A stretch of 64,000 nt of DNA from Acestrorhynchus altus. Taxonomy: Eukaryota; Chordata; Actinopteri; Characiformes; Acestrorhynchidae. The notes beneath the pieces are model-generated. The model was given only the letters and a program-made list of their open reading frames with translations, was not told the DNA's origin and ran no database searches. Position numbers and translations under genes: made by a program. The DNA lies in assembly GCA_034509495.1 (NCBI GenBank), contig CM067508.1, forward strand, positions 20,390,003 to 20,454,002, given 5' to 3'. This document shows positions 48,191 through 58,225 of the stretch, piece by piece; the first letter of the stretch is position 1, and each line of letters opens with the position of its first letter.

Positions 48191-49206
48191 GGTATCTGTT
48201 ATTTATTAAATTGTTCATTAATCATAATCAAGGCAAATGTTCTTGATTTGACATCCTTTCATCCAGTACTATTACTGGTGTTATGTCAGCTGTTAATTAA
48301 GCCGACATAAATTCAACTCTGTCAAGACTCCATCATCTTTCTGATGTCAAATGGACTTCCTGTGCCTGCTTGGATAGAATTTAGACAACAAACAATAATT
48401 GTGAAGCTAACAATGTTGATCATTCCAACCTTGAACATGTGGATCTTGGCCAAGGTTAGAATTATCATCAGTTACCTTCGCAATTCAAATATCAAAGCAA
48501 TCCATTGAGAAAAGATATCCAAAATGGTGACTGTAAAATGTTCTTAACTTTGAATAGAAATTAATCAGTAGAAGACTAAACAAATTGTTTATAAATAGTT
48601 ATATTATAACAGACATGGTCCATACCCCAAACTCCTTCCATTCAGCCTATATGACCCCTCATCCAGTTCCGCCACACCATCGCATTGAACTGCTTCACAC
48701 CCTCCACCTCCCCATCTCCTACTATTTTATCTCTTTCTTTGCATCTCAAACGAGGGGCTTTGGCTTCACATACCTGCCCAGAACTCCAGCCCAAAATATC
48801 AGAGTTTATCCCGTTAAAGTAAAAGACACATTAGAGCACCTTAATTTATTCTATTATATTAACACAGTGCTCAGACCAGCTACAGGGTTCGAATGATGGA
48901 GAAAACTAAAAATGGACATGTGGTTTTCATTGGACAGCAGCAAAATATGAAGGAAAATAATGCAAGCATCAAACATCTGTCTTCATTTTGAGTCTTACTT
49001 CTGTCATTTGAGAGTTAGAATTGATCATCCAACACTAGTACTGGGCCCCAATGATTCTCTTTTGAGGCTGAATGCTTCAAAACAATGTTCCAGTATCTAT
49101 GGAACAGCCTTCCCAGAAGAGTAGCAGCTGTTACTGCAGCAAAGGAGGACAGTCTCCTATAATCTCTCCTGTAATATTTCATATACTTGTAAAGTGCAAA
49201 CATTTA

Positions 49207-49214
49207 TATATAAA
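49207..49214 (+). promoter_or_regulatory. TATA-like box upstream of cibar2
   Basis: TATATAAA lies about 45 bp before the chosen start codon of cibar2. If used, it would give a very short leader. The region is AT-rich, so a chance match or an upstream non-coding first exon is equally possible. Confidence 0.25.
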
Positions 49215-49258
49215 GCACCTAAACTTGTGTGACATTAGTCTGGTTTTTCTACCCCTAT

Positions 49259-49513
49259 ATGAAAACCTCCTTTCCCAGAGACACCCAGCTGAAGACCATG
49301 GAGTCAACCATAAGCAATGCTGAGAAGTACATGGGTCAGTTCTGCATGCTACTTGCTGCTTACACTCGCAAAACAGCTAAGCTCAGAGACAAAGCTGACT
49401 TGTTGGCCCGACAGTTGCATGACTTTGCCTGCACAGAAGAGCAAGAGCTGAGTATATGCCTGAAAAACTTCTCTGAAGACCTGGCCATGGTGCAGGACTA
49501 CAGACAAGCTGAG
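49259..49513 (+). other. cibar2: cibar2 exon 1 (85 codons)
   Basis: This exon codes from the initiator Met through QDYRQAE and is followed by the donor GAG|gtagga. It holds the N-terminal helix start of the BAR region, including AAYTRKTA and LRDKADLL. The open frame continues into the intron for some 38 codons, but that stretch has no family similarity. Confidence 0.85.
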
Positions 49514-52500
49514 GTAGGATGTAATTTTCTTGTTAACGCAACAGAGAAACACTCAATGGTTGACTTCACAAAATGCTCCCATCTGCACAGGTGGAGAGGC
49601 TGGAGACACGTGTGGTCACCCCTTTAAAGGCTTATGGTGATGTAGTGAAAACTAAACGAGTGAGTAGATTTTTTAATGTTTTCTGGAGATTTAATATGAA
49701 GGAAAATGTTGTGAACACTGACCCTTGCATTTATTAAGATTGAACTGATTGGAGCTCAGAGTGGCTCAGCATTCTAGCACTATGATCCAAGAATCACAGG
49801 TTTGAATCCTAGGACATGTTGCTTGCCATTAGCAGCAGAGTCCAAGACAGCAAAACTGGCCATGCTATGTGCGTAGGTGGTGCTCTGTCCCCACATCACA
49901 CCTTGTGGGAGTGGGATTGGGTAAATAGAACTTCTAAATTGGGGGGTAATTGAGATAAAAATCCTAATCAACGTTATGTATTTAATAAAGAAGGAATAGT
50001 GATATTAATAGTGTTTAAGTAATAGTGACGTGTCTCCTCCATTATAGCCTGATGTGATGCTACTCTGTTCTGCAAAAGAATTAAAAATCTCAGTGATTTC
50101 CAGGCAGACTTGAAGAAGTTTAGTGCAGACCGTAACAAGGAGCTAAAGGAGCTGCAAAGACTGGAGAAGATCCGGCTGAAGAATCCTGCAGACAGACAGA
50201 GCATCGTATCCTTTAACATCACATACACAAACCATTTCATTCTTTTGAGAAAATGCAGATTTATTCTGAATCCACTCATATTTTCACTCTCTCTATTGTT
50301 TTCCTTAACCTTCTCCACCAGTCACAGGTAAAACAGGACAAAGTCCACATAATTAAGATTGTCATGAAGTAGCTTTTCAGAAAGCAGCTTGTCTCTTTTC
50401 TTTTCAAATTGTATCAATAATAATTTCCACTCATTGAGGTCTAAGTCATCAGGAATTACATCAGCAGTTCAATTTATGTTTTTACATTCATTTATAATGC
50501 ATACATTAACATAAGAATCTCAATTTGTTTATATATGTTTATATATATATAACTATATACTTGTAATGGTGGAAACCTATTGTAGCTCTTAACTGATCTA
50601 GTCTATTTTGCTATTTCTGTCTTAATGATCTGACTTTCTAGTATAAAGCAGAGATCACAATCCAATGTTCTCAGCCCTACACTGAAAAATGAACAGGATA
50701 CTAGAGGAACTTTTTGAGGTTCTTCAATTTGAAACTGTGAAGGAACCTTTAAAGGTTTATTGAAGGTTCCTTGAAGCACTCTGATTGGTTCCTCCACAGA
50801 TTTCAAATTGAAGAGCTTCCAAATATTCCTCAAAGATCTTGTACTTGACCAGTGTACTTGTACAGTGTAGGTTATTTTTCAAAATATAACCACGATGACA
50901 TCACTGACATTTGTCCAGTGTCAGTACAATAAAAAAGGTAGGATTTACCTGACCTGGAGATGATCTTGCTTCAGATGTTCATGATAAACACATGTAGACA
51001 CATGTAGTGAGCAGTCAGTGTGCCTCATTATTGGGTTTTTGGTTTGTTGAATATGGCACAGGCAGAAGTGAATGTGCAGAGAGCCAGCAGCAATGCCAAC
51101 AGGAGCACCAGGCAGATGGAGGAGGCCATCATTGATTTCCAGAGACAAAAATTAGAAGATGTCAAGGTGATGAATTAATATCAAACATTGATTATTGAAT
51201 GCCATTGAATAGCATTGATTATCTAGTTCCAGTGGCACCTGTCAAGGGGTGGGTCTACATATTAGGCAACAGTGTGTTCTTGAATTGATGGATTGGAAGT
51301 CAAGCATAGGAATCTTAATCTTATTAATTTGATACAGTTTCACAAGAACCAAACTGTGATGTTCTAAATGACAACCAAAAGTGCTCTAAGGGACAACAAG
51401 GCTCACTGATACTCATGGATATCCCACCTCACAACTTAAAGGACTTAAAGGATCTGAAGCTAACCTATATCTTGGTGGTAGATACCACAGGACACCTTCA
51501 GAGGTCTTGTGGAATCTATGCCTCGATGAGTCAGAGCTGTTTTGGCAGTGTGATGGGAACTTCCAGAATATTAGGTTGATGGTTTTAATGTTATGACTGA
51601 CTAGTGTATGCAATTCAATATATATTCATATGCCAGAAACACAAGTCAGCGAATGCAAGAAGAGATTAACTAAATGTCCACATATTTGTGGTCATTCATT
51701 CTAATGAATGCATTCAGCTACTTTAAACGTCTTCCATGGAAGCCTTGGTTTCTGGAGAAACAATGAATTAGCAGGTGTCCCAATACCTTTGTGCATATAG
51801 CAGAAGTCTTTAGACTGCATTAGCTCATTGCTTAGTTCACAAATCATAAAAAAAGATTTCTTCATGTACTTCAGAGGATCTTCGCAGACTTTATTATGGT
51901 GGAGATGTTGTTTCATGCCAAAGCTCTTGAGGTCTACACACACACCTTCAAAAACATGGAATCCATGGACACTGAAAAAGATCTAGAGGTGAAGATGAAA
52001 TTACTGACATATACACTTATGTACAGTGATAAAAGATGCAATGTTTCACAATGTTGTGTCTCATTCTACAGCTGTTTAGGAACCGCATTCAAGTGTTGGG
52101 TTCTTCTCTGGAAAACACATCCCCTACTTCCGACATGTCCCACTACCCCGGCTCTCCTGCCTCAACCCTCAGAGTGCCACAATATCCCAGTTCCCCTCCA
52201 TCTATCCCCAGAATGGCCTCGGGGCAGCCTAAACAAGTAAACGGACAGTTTTGGTTTAATAATCTTATCTAAAGCATATGGAGCCTGGTATTTTTTGTAT
52301 TTTGCTACCTCACAACCTGGAATGAAACTGGATTATTTCAAGGTTTACATTTCATGTACATGTTACTTTTTTGATTGTGAAGCAAACAACAAATAAGACA
52401 TAATAACAGAAAACTTCAGGGTTCATAACTATTTACCCCTCTAAAGTCAATACTTTGTAGTACCAACTTTTGTGGCAATTACAGCTATTACAAATATTTG

Positions 52501-53172
52501 ACAGACTGAAACTGGTTTTGCTCAAGAATAAGCGTGTATTTAGCACCATCCATCTTCCCCTTGACTTGGACCAGTTTCCCAGTTTCTGATTGTGAAAATC
52601 ATCTCCACAAGATGCTGCTGCCACTGCCATGTTTCACTGTGGGCATGGTACATTGGAGTGACGAGGTATGTTGGTCTTGCGCCAGATGGAACATTTTCCT
52701 TGGTGGCCGAAAAGTCTCATCTGATCAGAGCACCTTCCTCCATACATTTGGGGAGTATCTAACATGCCTTTTGGCTAACACAAAATGAGCTTTCATATTT
52801 TTGGGAACTCTGCAGCTCCTTCAGGCTTACCTGAATGCATTTGATGCATTTGGTGCTCCAGGGGATCATCAGAGATTTGGATATTTTTAATATCCCAACC
52901 CTGACTTGTTTGGAGATCTCCTTGGTCTTCATGTTGTTTGGTTAGTGGTGCCTCCTACTTAATGGCACTGCAGTCTCTGGGGCCTTTAAGAAAAGGTGCA
53001 TATACTGACAGATCATGTAACAGATCGCACACAGGTGGACTTATTTCACTAGGCATGTGATTTCTGAAGGTAATTGGTTTACCAGAACTATTTAGGGGCT
53101 TCTTGGCAAAGGGGGTGAAAACATGTGCAGAAACTAATTTTCTTTTTTTTCTAATTTTTTTTTTTTTAATTT

Positions 53173-53223
<51 letters not shown>

Positions 53224-53534
53224 CCCTGACTAAGTTTATTTGGGTTTGTTCTAATGTTACATAGAGTTTTACAGGGAGACACTCACTGACCACTTACGTT
53301 ATGTTTATTTTGTAAAATCTACTTCACTACAAATTTTTTTTCCTCATCCCCTCTTCTCTTCTTCAGCCTATGAGCAGAGGTCTCCATAGACTAAGACAAA
53401 TGGAGGATGATGCAGAGGAGGATGAAGAAGAAGTGGAAGAGGAACGATATTACTCTGAGGAAGATGTAGAGGAGCCACGGACTAACAGACAGTCTTATGC
53501 TGCTCAATATGTCTCGACTCATAGACAAAAATGA
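49259..53534 (+). CDS. cibar2: CIBAR2/FAM92B-like BAR-domain protein, eight exons, complete
   Basis: Joined exons give about 327 residues: 49,259-49,513; 49,591-49,659; 50,104-50,205; 50,322-50,327 (microexon); 51,062-51,166; 51,875-51,988; 52,072-52,236; 53,367-53,534. All introns are phase 0 with gt..ag ends. The N-terminus (FPRDTQ, then TEK/AEKY-GQFC, LLAAYTRKTA, LRDKADLL) and the later QDYRQAEVERLE, ISQAE, IDFQRQKL and MLFHAKALEVY blocks are hallmarks of the FAM92/CIBAR BAR-domain family. The N-terminus is nearer FAM92B than FAM92A. The BAR region spans roughly residues 15-215. A Ser/Pro-rich linker follows, then an acidic tail (EEDEEEVEEE) ending HRQK. Family members bind membranes as curved dimers and work with CBY proteins at the ciliary base (established knowledge). 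The ATG at 49,259 matches the short N-terminus before the RD-Q motif. Introns carry a SINE, a deleted Tc1-like copy and Tc1/mariner debris. The call is firm at family level; the choice of paralogue is likely. Confidence 0.9.
49591..49659 (+). other. cibar2: cibar2 exon 2 (23 codons)
   Basis: The acceptor is ...tctgcacag and the donor CGA|gtgagt. It codes VERLETRVVTPLKAYGD and the KTKR end, continuing QAE|VERLE exactly as in FAM92 proteins. Confidence 0.85.
49754..49980 (+). mobile_element. tRNA-derived SINE, copy B, in cibar2 intron 2
   Basis: It starts gctcagagtggctcagc and carries ggtttgaatcc (49,799-49,809) as a mutated B box. It ends gggtaaatagaacttctaaattgggg-like sequence. It shares head and tail phrases with copy A and lies on the coding strand of the host intron. 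Confidence 0.65.
50104..50205 (+). other. cibar2: cibar2 exon 3 (34 codons)
   Basis: The acceptor is ...atttccag|GCA-type (ttccaggCAG context) and the exon codes ADLKKFSADRNKELKELQ through NPADRQSI. The donor ATC|gtatcc is weaker than the others in this gene. Family alignment requires Ser-Gln to follow directly, which exon 5 does not supply. Confidence 0.8.
50322..50327 (+). other. cibar2: cibar2 exon 4: predicted 6-nt microexon coding Ser-Gln
   Basis: TCACAG is flanked by a long pyrimidine-rich acceptor (ttctccaccag) and a reasonable donor (CAG|gtaaaa). It adds SQ in phase 0 between exon 3 (ending SI) and exon 5 (starting AE). This restores ISQAE, which is present in both FAM92A and FAM92B. 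Without it the protein would lack two conserved residues. Confidence 0.65.
50680..50870. repeat. Long imperfect palindrome (hairpin-like MITE)
   Basis: gaggttcttcaatttgaaa on the left is mirrored by tttcaaattgaagagcttcc on the right, with ggaacctttaaaggtttatt and aggttccttgaag in the centre. It lies in cibar2 intron 4 and would form a long stem in the transcript. Confidence 0.5.
51062..51166 (+). other. cibar2: cibar2 exon 5 (35 codons)
   Basis: The acceptor is atggcacag and the donor AAG|gtgatg. It codes AEVNVQRASSNANRST through IDFQRQKLEDVK, the last long helix segment of the BAR region. Confidence 0.85.
51215..51607 (+). mobile_element. Internally deleted Tc1-like element, copy 8, inside a cibar2 intron
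   Basis: It holds the shared 5' leader (ggcacctgtcaaggggtggg, tacatattaggcaaca), a short joint, then the best preserved 3' part: cacaacttaaaggacttaaa, gataccacaggacacctt, gcctcgatgagtcagagctg. It ends ggttttaatgttatgactg. It sits between exons 5 and 6 of cibar2. Confidence 0.7.
51875..51988 (+). other. cibar2: cibar2 exon 6 (38 codons)
   Basis: The acceptor is tacttcag and the donor GAG|gtgaag. It codes RIFADFIMVEMLFHAKALE through MDTEKDLE. The FHAKALEVY motif is strongly conserved in the family. Confidence 0.85.
52072..52236 (+). other. cibar2: cibar2 exon 7 (55 codons)
   Basis: The acceptor is cattctacag and the donor CAA|gtaaac. It starts LFRNRIQ, matching the FR residues after DLE in FAM92 proteins. 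It then codes a Ser/Pro-rich linker that is likely unstructured. Confidence 0.8.
52290..53170 (-). mobile_element. Tc1/mariner remnant in cibar2 intron 7
   Basis: tacctcacaacctggaatga and tactttgtagtaccaacttt belong to a repeat that also contains ccatgtttcactgtgggcat. Read on the minus strand this resembles the PTVKHGG-type segment of Tc1 transposases. No intact frame or clear terminal repeat is seen. Confidence 0.45.
53151..53221. repeat. Poly(T) and (AT)n tract in cibar2 intron 7
   Basis: T-rich run at 53,137-53,168 followed by about 22 AT units at 53,176-53,220, some 145 bp before the last exon. Confidence 0.95.
53367..53534 (+). other. cibar2: cibar2 exon 8 (terminal; 55 codons plus stop)
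   Basis: The acceptor is cttcttcag, and the frame runs to TGA at 53,532-53,534. It codes a basic start (SRGLHRLRQ), a strongly acidic run and a short polar tail. FAM92A has a similar acidic C-terminus. No polyadenylation signal lies close by; an AATAAA at 54,466-54,471 is a distant candidate. Confidence 0.8.
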
Positions 53535-54149
53535 TAAACAATCATATCAGGAGTACACTGAAAAGTAAACACACTGTTTCATATTCAGTTTCTTTTGTTT
53601 GATATACAATAACCTAAACAGTGTATATTTAAATATTACATACCAAACCACAAATGGTGATTTACATTATGTTCTGTAATTCAAACATTATACTCTGTAA
53701 TAATATATTGTAACTCTCTGTCCATTTTTGTCAAGCTTTCTGCCATGAGTTGATGATAAATTCTGGATAATATTTCAACCTCAATCCTTCAATCCTTTTA
53801 AATAGTGTTTTATAGCATTTATTATGTCATTATGGATTTCAAAAGACCTCTGAAGATATCCTATGGTATCAGGCACCAAAACAAAAATTAACAGTACGTC
53901 TTGGTTTTAAAATGAATTCATACATATGAAGCATCATGTCCCCTATCATCAGCCCCGTCCAAATATCAGTCTTGTTCAATTCCTCTTTTTTCACTTGCCA
54001 ATCAATTCAAAGAAATTCCAATTTACTCGAGGGGGAAACAAGGGGAATTAGGTGTTACTCTAAAGGAGCCTAACTAAAGTGCATTTCAGAAATTGTACAG
54101 TGCATAACATTACTAAATGTAGTTTGATCTATATAGATTACATTACCTG

Positions 54150-54285
54150 TACCTACACCTCAACTTAAACCTAAACCTAGCCTAACCCTAACCCTAAATT
54201 TAATTTGAACTTAACATAAAGTTAACCTAAATGTAACATAACCCTTGCCCTTACTCTTACACTAATCCTAAACCTAACCAATGAA
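54150..54285. repeat. Second, shorter telomere-like degenerate array
   Basis: ttaaacctaaacctagccta and ccctaaccctaaat followed by taacataaccc and ctaatcctaaacctaacc repeat the same C-rich hexamer theme as 42.7-43.3 kb, over about 130 bp. Confidence 0.6.
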
Positions 54286-54342
54286 AGGAATTTTTTAGTT
54301 TCTGCATGAGTTTTTGCTCATTTATGTCTTGATTAAAAACTC

Positions 54343-54377
54343 CATTGTTAGTGGTTTTAATGTTATGACTGATTGGA
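54343..54377 (+). repeat. Solo Tc1-like terminal repeat remnant
   Basis: ggttttaatgttatgactg matches the terminal repeat of the deleted Tc1-like family. No interior sequence accompanies it. Confidence 0.4.
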
Positions 54378-54465
54378 AATGGCAGGAAACAGATGTCCCT
54401 AAAGCATTTCTACGTTCACATTTGGTGCAGCTAGGTTCATATCCTTAGGTCTCCTTGAGGTGTAA

Positions 54466-54471
54466 AATAAA
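54466..54471 (+). terminator. Candidate polyadenylation signal for cibar2
   Basis: This is the AATAAA I noticed downstream of the cibar2 stop codon on the plus strand, about 930 nt away. A 3' UTR of this size is possible, but the motif may be chance in AT-rich DNA. Confidence 0.2.
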
Positions 54472-54972
54472 GGAGTTTCTAAAGCATGAAATATGAAAAT
54501 GATTCCCCTGTTTATTTCTACAGTGCACATAGACTCTATCATAATCCCCACAGGACAGCAAGGGAGCGTGAAACAATATGCATTGTTTTTCTAATAACAG
54601 ACTGGAAGACTGATCAGCTCAGTAGGTGAGAGCTAAGCCAATCACAGTATTATGCACAGAGTGTGGATTTTAGTACCACTGTGCCGTTATTGTTGTATAT
54701 TATACATCTGGGCTGTCAGAAGTAGACTATCTTGCTCTGCTGTTTTATATGACAGGTTTTAAAAAGTGCTCTTTTCTGCAAATTAACTCATACAGAACAG
54801 AGCACTACAAATAACAAGCCAAGCTTTAGTGTGTTTGGATGGAAGTGTGTTTGGCTGCGGCCTCTCAGACAACGAACACTGGAGTCATTTGAATATTTCA
54901 TTTGTAGGCAAATGTTTCCTGGATGACAGATTTGACACACCTAACAAAGTAATGAATCCTACCCTGTTGAGA

Positions 54973-54976
<4 letters not shown>

Positions 54977-55053
<77 letters not shown>
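54977..55053. repeat. (GA)n microsatellite
   Basis: About 38 GA units with one AA break. Confidence 0.95.
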
Positions 55054-55599
55054 GAATACATGATTTCCATTTGTAATCAGCACATGTTTGTAGGTTATGA
55101 ATTCATCCTGTGATCACAAAGTGACTGATCCAGCTCCTGACCCGGCTCCTGCTTCAGAAAAACAGTATGCTTTCCTGTTTATCACAATCTATCATCCTTC
55201 TGGTCCTTATACAGATTTTCTTGATGAATTTGCAGCTTTCTCACCAAAAGTAGGTCTTTCTACTGATAAAACTTTGTCAGAGACTTCGCATTCACTTTTA
55301 AGACCCAGGACCCACTAAATGGCTTTTCAATCCAAGTTATTGGGCCTACCCACAGTGCAACCATAGTATTTACCCTGGATATCGAAACAGAGAATGTATG
55401 ACTCCAAAAATGACTCCATCTCCAATCATTACTGAGCAAACCCACAGACTAAAACAGTTCACACGTAGTTACAAACGCAGATGGAGGCAAACAAAATGAG
55501 TTGTTTTCCGAATCGCATGGAAACACAGCCTTAGTGGAAACCAAATCATTATATATTTCATCTTTAATAGATAAAATAAAAACAACCTTAGATTCCTCT

Positions 55600-57480
55600 T
55601 CAGTGCCATGTCTAAACTAGCCAGCCATTAGCCACAACACAAGCTCTGTTATTCCTGTTGATAATTGTAGCAATGATTTATGACAGTCTTTAATGTTAAA
55701 ATAGAAAAGAAATTGACTATGTGGTACAAGATCAGGCACAACATAGTCTGTATAGATGTTAAAAACTGCTCCTTCTCTGGTCATGCCTATAGAGCACTTC
55801 AACCCATTTAGTGAAAAGGACCTGCTTAGTTTAACTAGCACCTCAGTCATTCTCATATCTACTGGATCCATTAACAACACAGTTATTTAAACAGGTTGTA
55901 CCAAAAGTTATTGAACCATTACTTACCATAGTCAATTATTCATCCAATTTTGAAAAAGCTTAACTTTGACCCACATGAACTTGCTAACTATGAGGCAACA
56001 GTTAACCCTTCTTAGCAAGATCTTAGAAAAAGTACTGTCAGAACAGCTGTGAGGCAGGCACAACCCAGGTGGAAATAGTGTGTAAAAACACCACGGGTTT
56101 GAAGACCATATGTTATTTAAAACCCTGCTAAAATGAGTGAACTCAAAAGCAGACAAAGCAGGGCTGCTGGCTTCTTCCTGGAGTGGTAATAATGTGCTTT
56201 TCTACTCTATTGGAAAGGGGAGTTAAGAGGAAAGAGAGACTGAAAACCACTCCTTCTTAGGAGGGAAAGGAGAACTCAAAAGGAAAAGAGAAAAGCATCT
56301 CCATTTTGGAGGAAATCAGGTCACCTTTTCAGCAGGAGAATGCTGGGAAATGACAGTTATTTCCAGTAACATGATTTATAGACACCAGACTCTGCTGCCA
56401 GTGTATGAAGCATGTGGGCGTATAAAACCACCGCACCTGATCTCCAATCAGTGTGATTGTGTGGCCTGATTGCGACCTCAGCCCTGTAACTGCCCACAAG
56501 CTGTGCACCTATCATACAAAAAATACTTAAAGGTTTTCTGGTGTGGATTTAGACCCAATCAATTTATTAAAGTCACAACTATCCTGTGTCTCACTTAGTA
56601 GAAATTGCAATGCTATTTTAGTGCTGTCGGATCTTGAGTCACAGCGTTTGACTATTGATCATTCTATGCTTGACATTAAATCATGTAGGCATTAAAAGGA
56701 CCAGCCCTACGACTGATTTAGGCCTTGTCTGACCACCAGTATGTAATAATGTTTATAAGAACATCTTCATCACACCATAGTGAAATGTGGTGTTCCTCAG
56801 GGTTCTGTCCTGGGTCCATTACTGTTCTCCCTTTACTTGCTGCTCTAGGTACAGTAATCCGAAAGCATGGTATTGACTTTCATTGCAATGCCGATGACAC
56901 CCAGTTTTACACATCAACAAAATCAAAAGAGTATCATTCTCTTAGTAGAATAACAAACTTAAAGAATCTTTAAAAAAATTTATATCTGGACGACAATTTT
57001 TTTTTCTTAAATTCTGATAAATTCTGAGGTCTTAATACTAGGGCCCAATATAAACAATACTGCTATAAATCTAGATGGTTTTTCAATTATATTCTAAACT
57101 AGGGTTTTGTGTTTGAGAGACAGCTCTTTCATTTAATGTCATCAGCAATGTAGTAAATCTGAGCTTCTTTCATTTATATTGCTAAACTTCATGTAAAGCA
57201 CTGTCCCATAAAGATGCTGAATACTTGTTGAGCACCCATTTTGAGCCTTGGTTCCTATCAAAGTTTCTTCCTCCTTCGGTATTTTCATTACCCTGTTTGC
57301 TTATTTGGCTTGCTCAGTGAGGCTTGGACCCAGATTTCTCAAGATGTTTGCTGTTAAGCACTATAGAAATGAACTTTCATTTTTCATAAAGAACAATACA
57401 GCACAAGTATTGGTGTTTGTTCATGAAGTCTGTGCCACACTAAATGAATAAACAATACTCTATCATTAATCACTTATTAA
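55600..57480 (+). mobile_element. L2/CR1-like LINE fossil, plus strand
   Basis: Scattered RT pieces occur in order: a decayed priming region around 55,930-56,030 (FEKA-like to LLARS-like codons), then VVPQGSVLGPLLFS-like codons near 56,785-56,830, then HCNADDTQFYTSTK near 56,880-56,920, the mutated YADDTQ box. The 3' end near 57,330-57,390 reads tgctgttaagcactatagaa. About 56,045-56,515 has no LINE similarity and may be a later insertion. Confidence 0.65.
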
Positions 57481-58173
57481 TTAATTAATTACTAATTACT
57501 AAATAAATAATTATTCTCTGTCTATATAGATAGATAAATAGATAGATTTGTTTTCTCATTTATGTATACATGTATTTACAAAATAGAGACTTTGCTCTTA
57601 ATCTGCTCTTAGCTTTGAAAAAGTGAATGTAAAATAAAGTAATTAACAATAATTTTAGAACATACTCTATTGGTCCACATTTTGTCATGAAACTCTACTA
57701 AAGAAGCTGGAGAACTACTGTCATATTCACATTTATGAAGAAAAGAAGTAAAATGGACTAGGAGACAGGATTGCAATAGAGATCGAACCAGTTGATAAGT
57801 CTTATCCAGGAGAGGCAAATTATAAAATGTGCAGAAGCAAACATTGTGAAAATGGAGATGTGAAAGCTCTAAATTGCGTGGTGATCCTAAAACCTCAGTA
57901 TCAGTATCAGGTTTGACATCATGAGAAATGAATGATTCATATTTCATGCTTGGCCATACAGGTGACATTAGCAAAACTGGCCTTTCACTGTACCTGGCTG
58001 ACTATATATAATGTCATCCCATTATTAATAGATTTCATTATGACTTGTGCTTTCCGTTGTTGTGTATTCTTTGCAAAAGGAAGTTTGCCTCGAAAAAGTC
58101 AAATGAATTTGTATCAGATAGAAGAGAGTTTGGATCAGCAAAATGCATGGAGGAGCCCAACAGCGCATAACAT

Positions 58174-58177
<4 letters not shown>

Positions 58178-58221
<44 letters not shown>
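58178..58221. repeat. (CA)n microsatellite
   Basis: About 22 perfect units, directly beside the 3' end of a LINE. Confidence 0.95.
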
Positions 58222-58224
<3 letters not shown>

Positions 58225-58225
58225 T

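Larger units (their letters stand above)
46100..49200. other. Region upstream of cibar2
   Basis: No gene was recognised. A MITE fragment lies at 47.93 kb. The 103-codon frame at 48,585-48,896 has no domain, no signal peptide and an AT-rich context, so it is not annotated as a gene. The cibar2 promoter must lie at the right end of this stretch. Confidence 0.4.

Noticed and set aside
48585..48896. 103-codon plus-strand frame before cibar2
   Set aside because: No domain, no good start context, and no splice link to the cibar2 exon. It reads like random AT-rich sequence.
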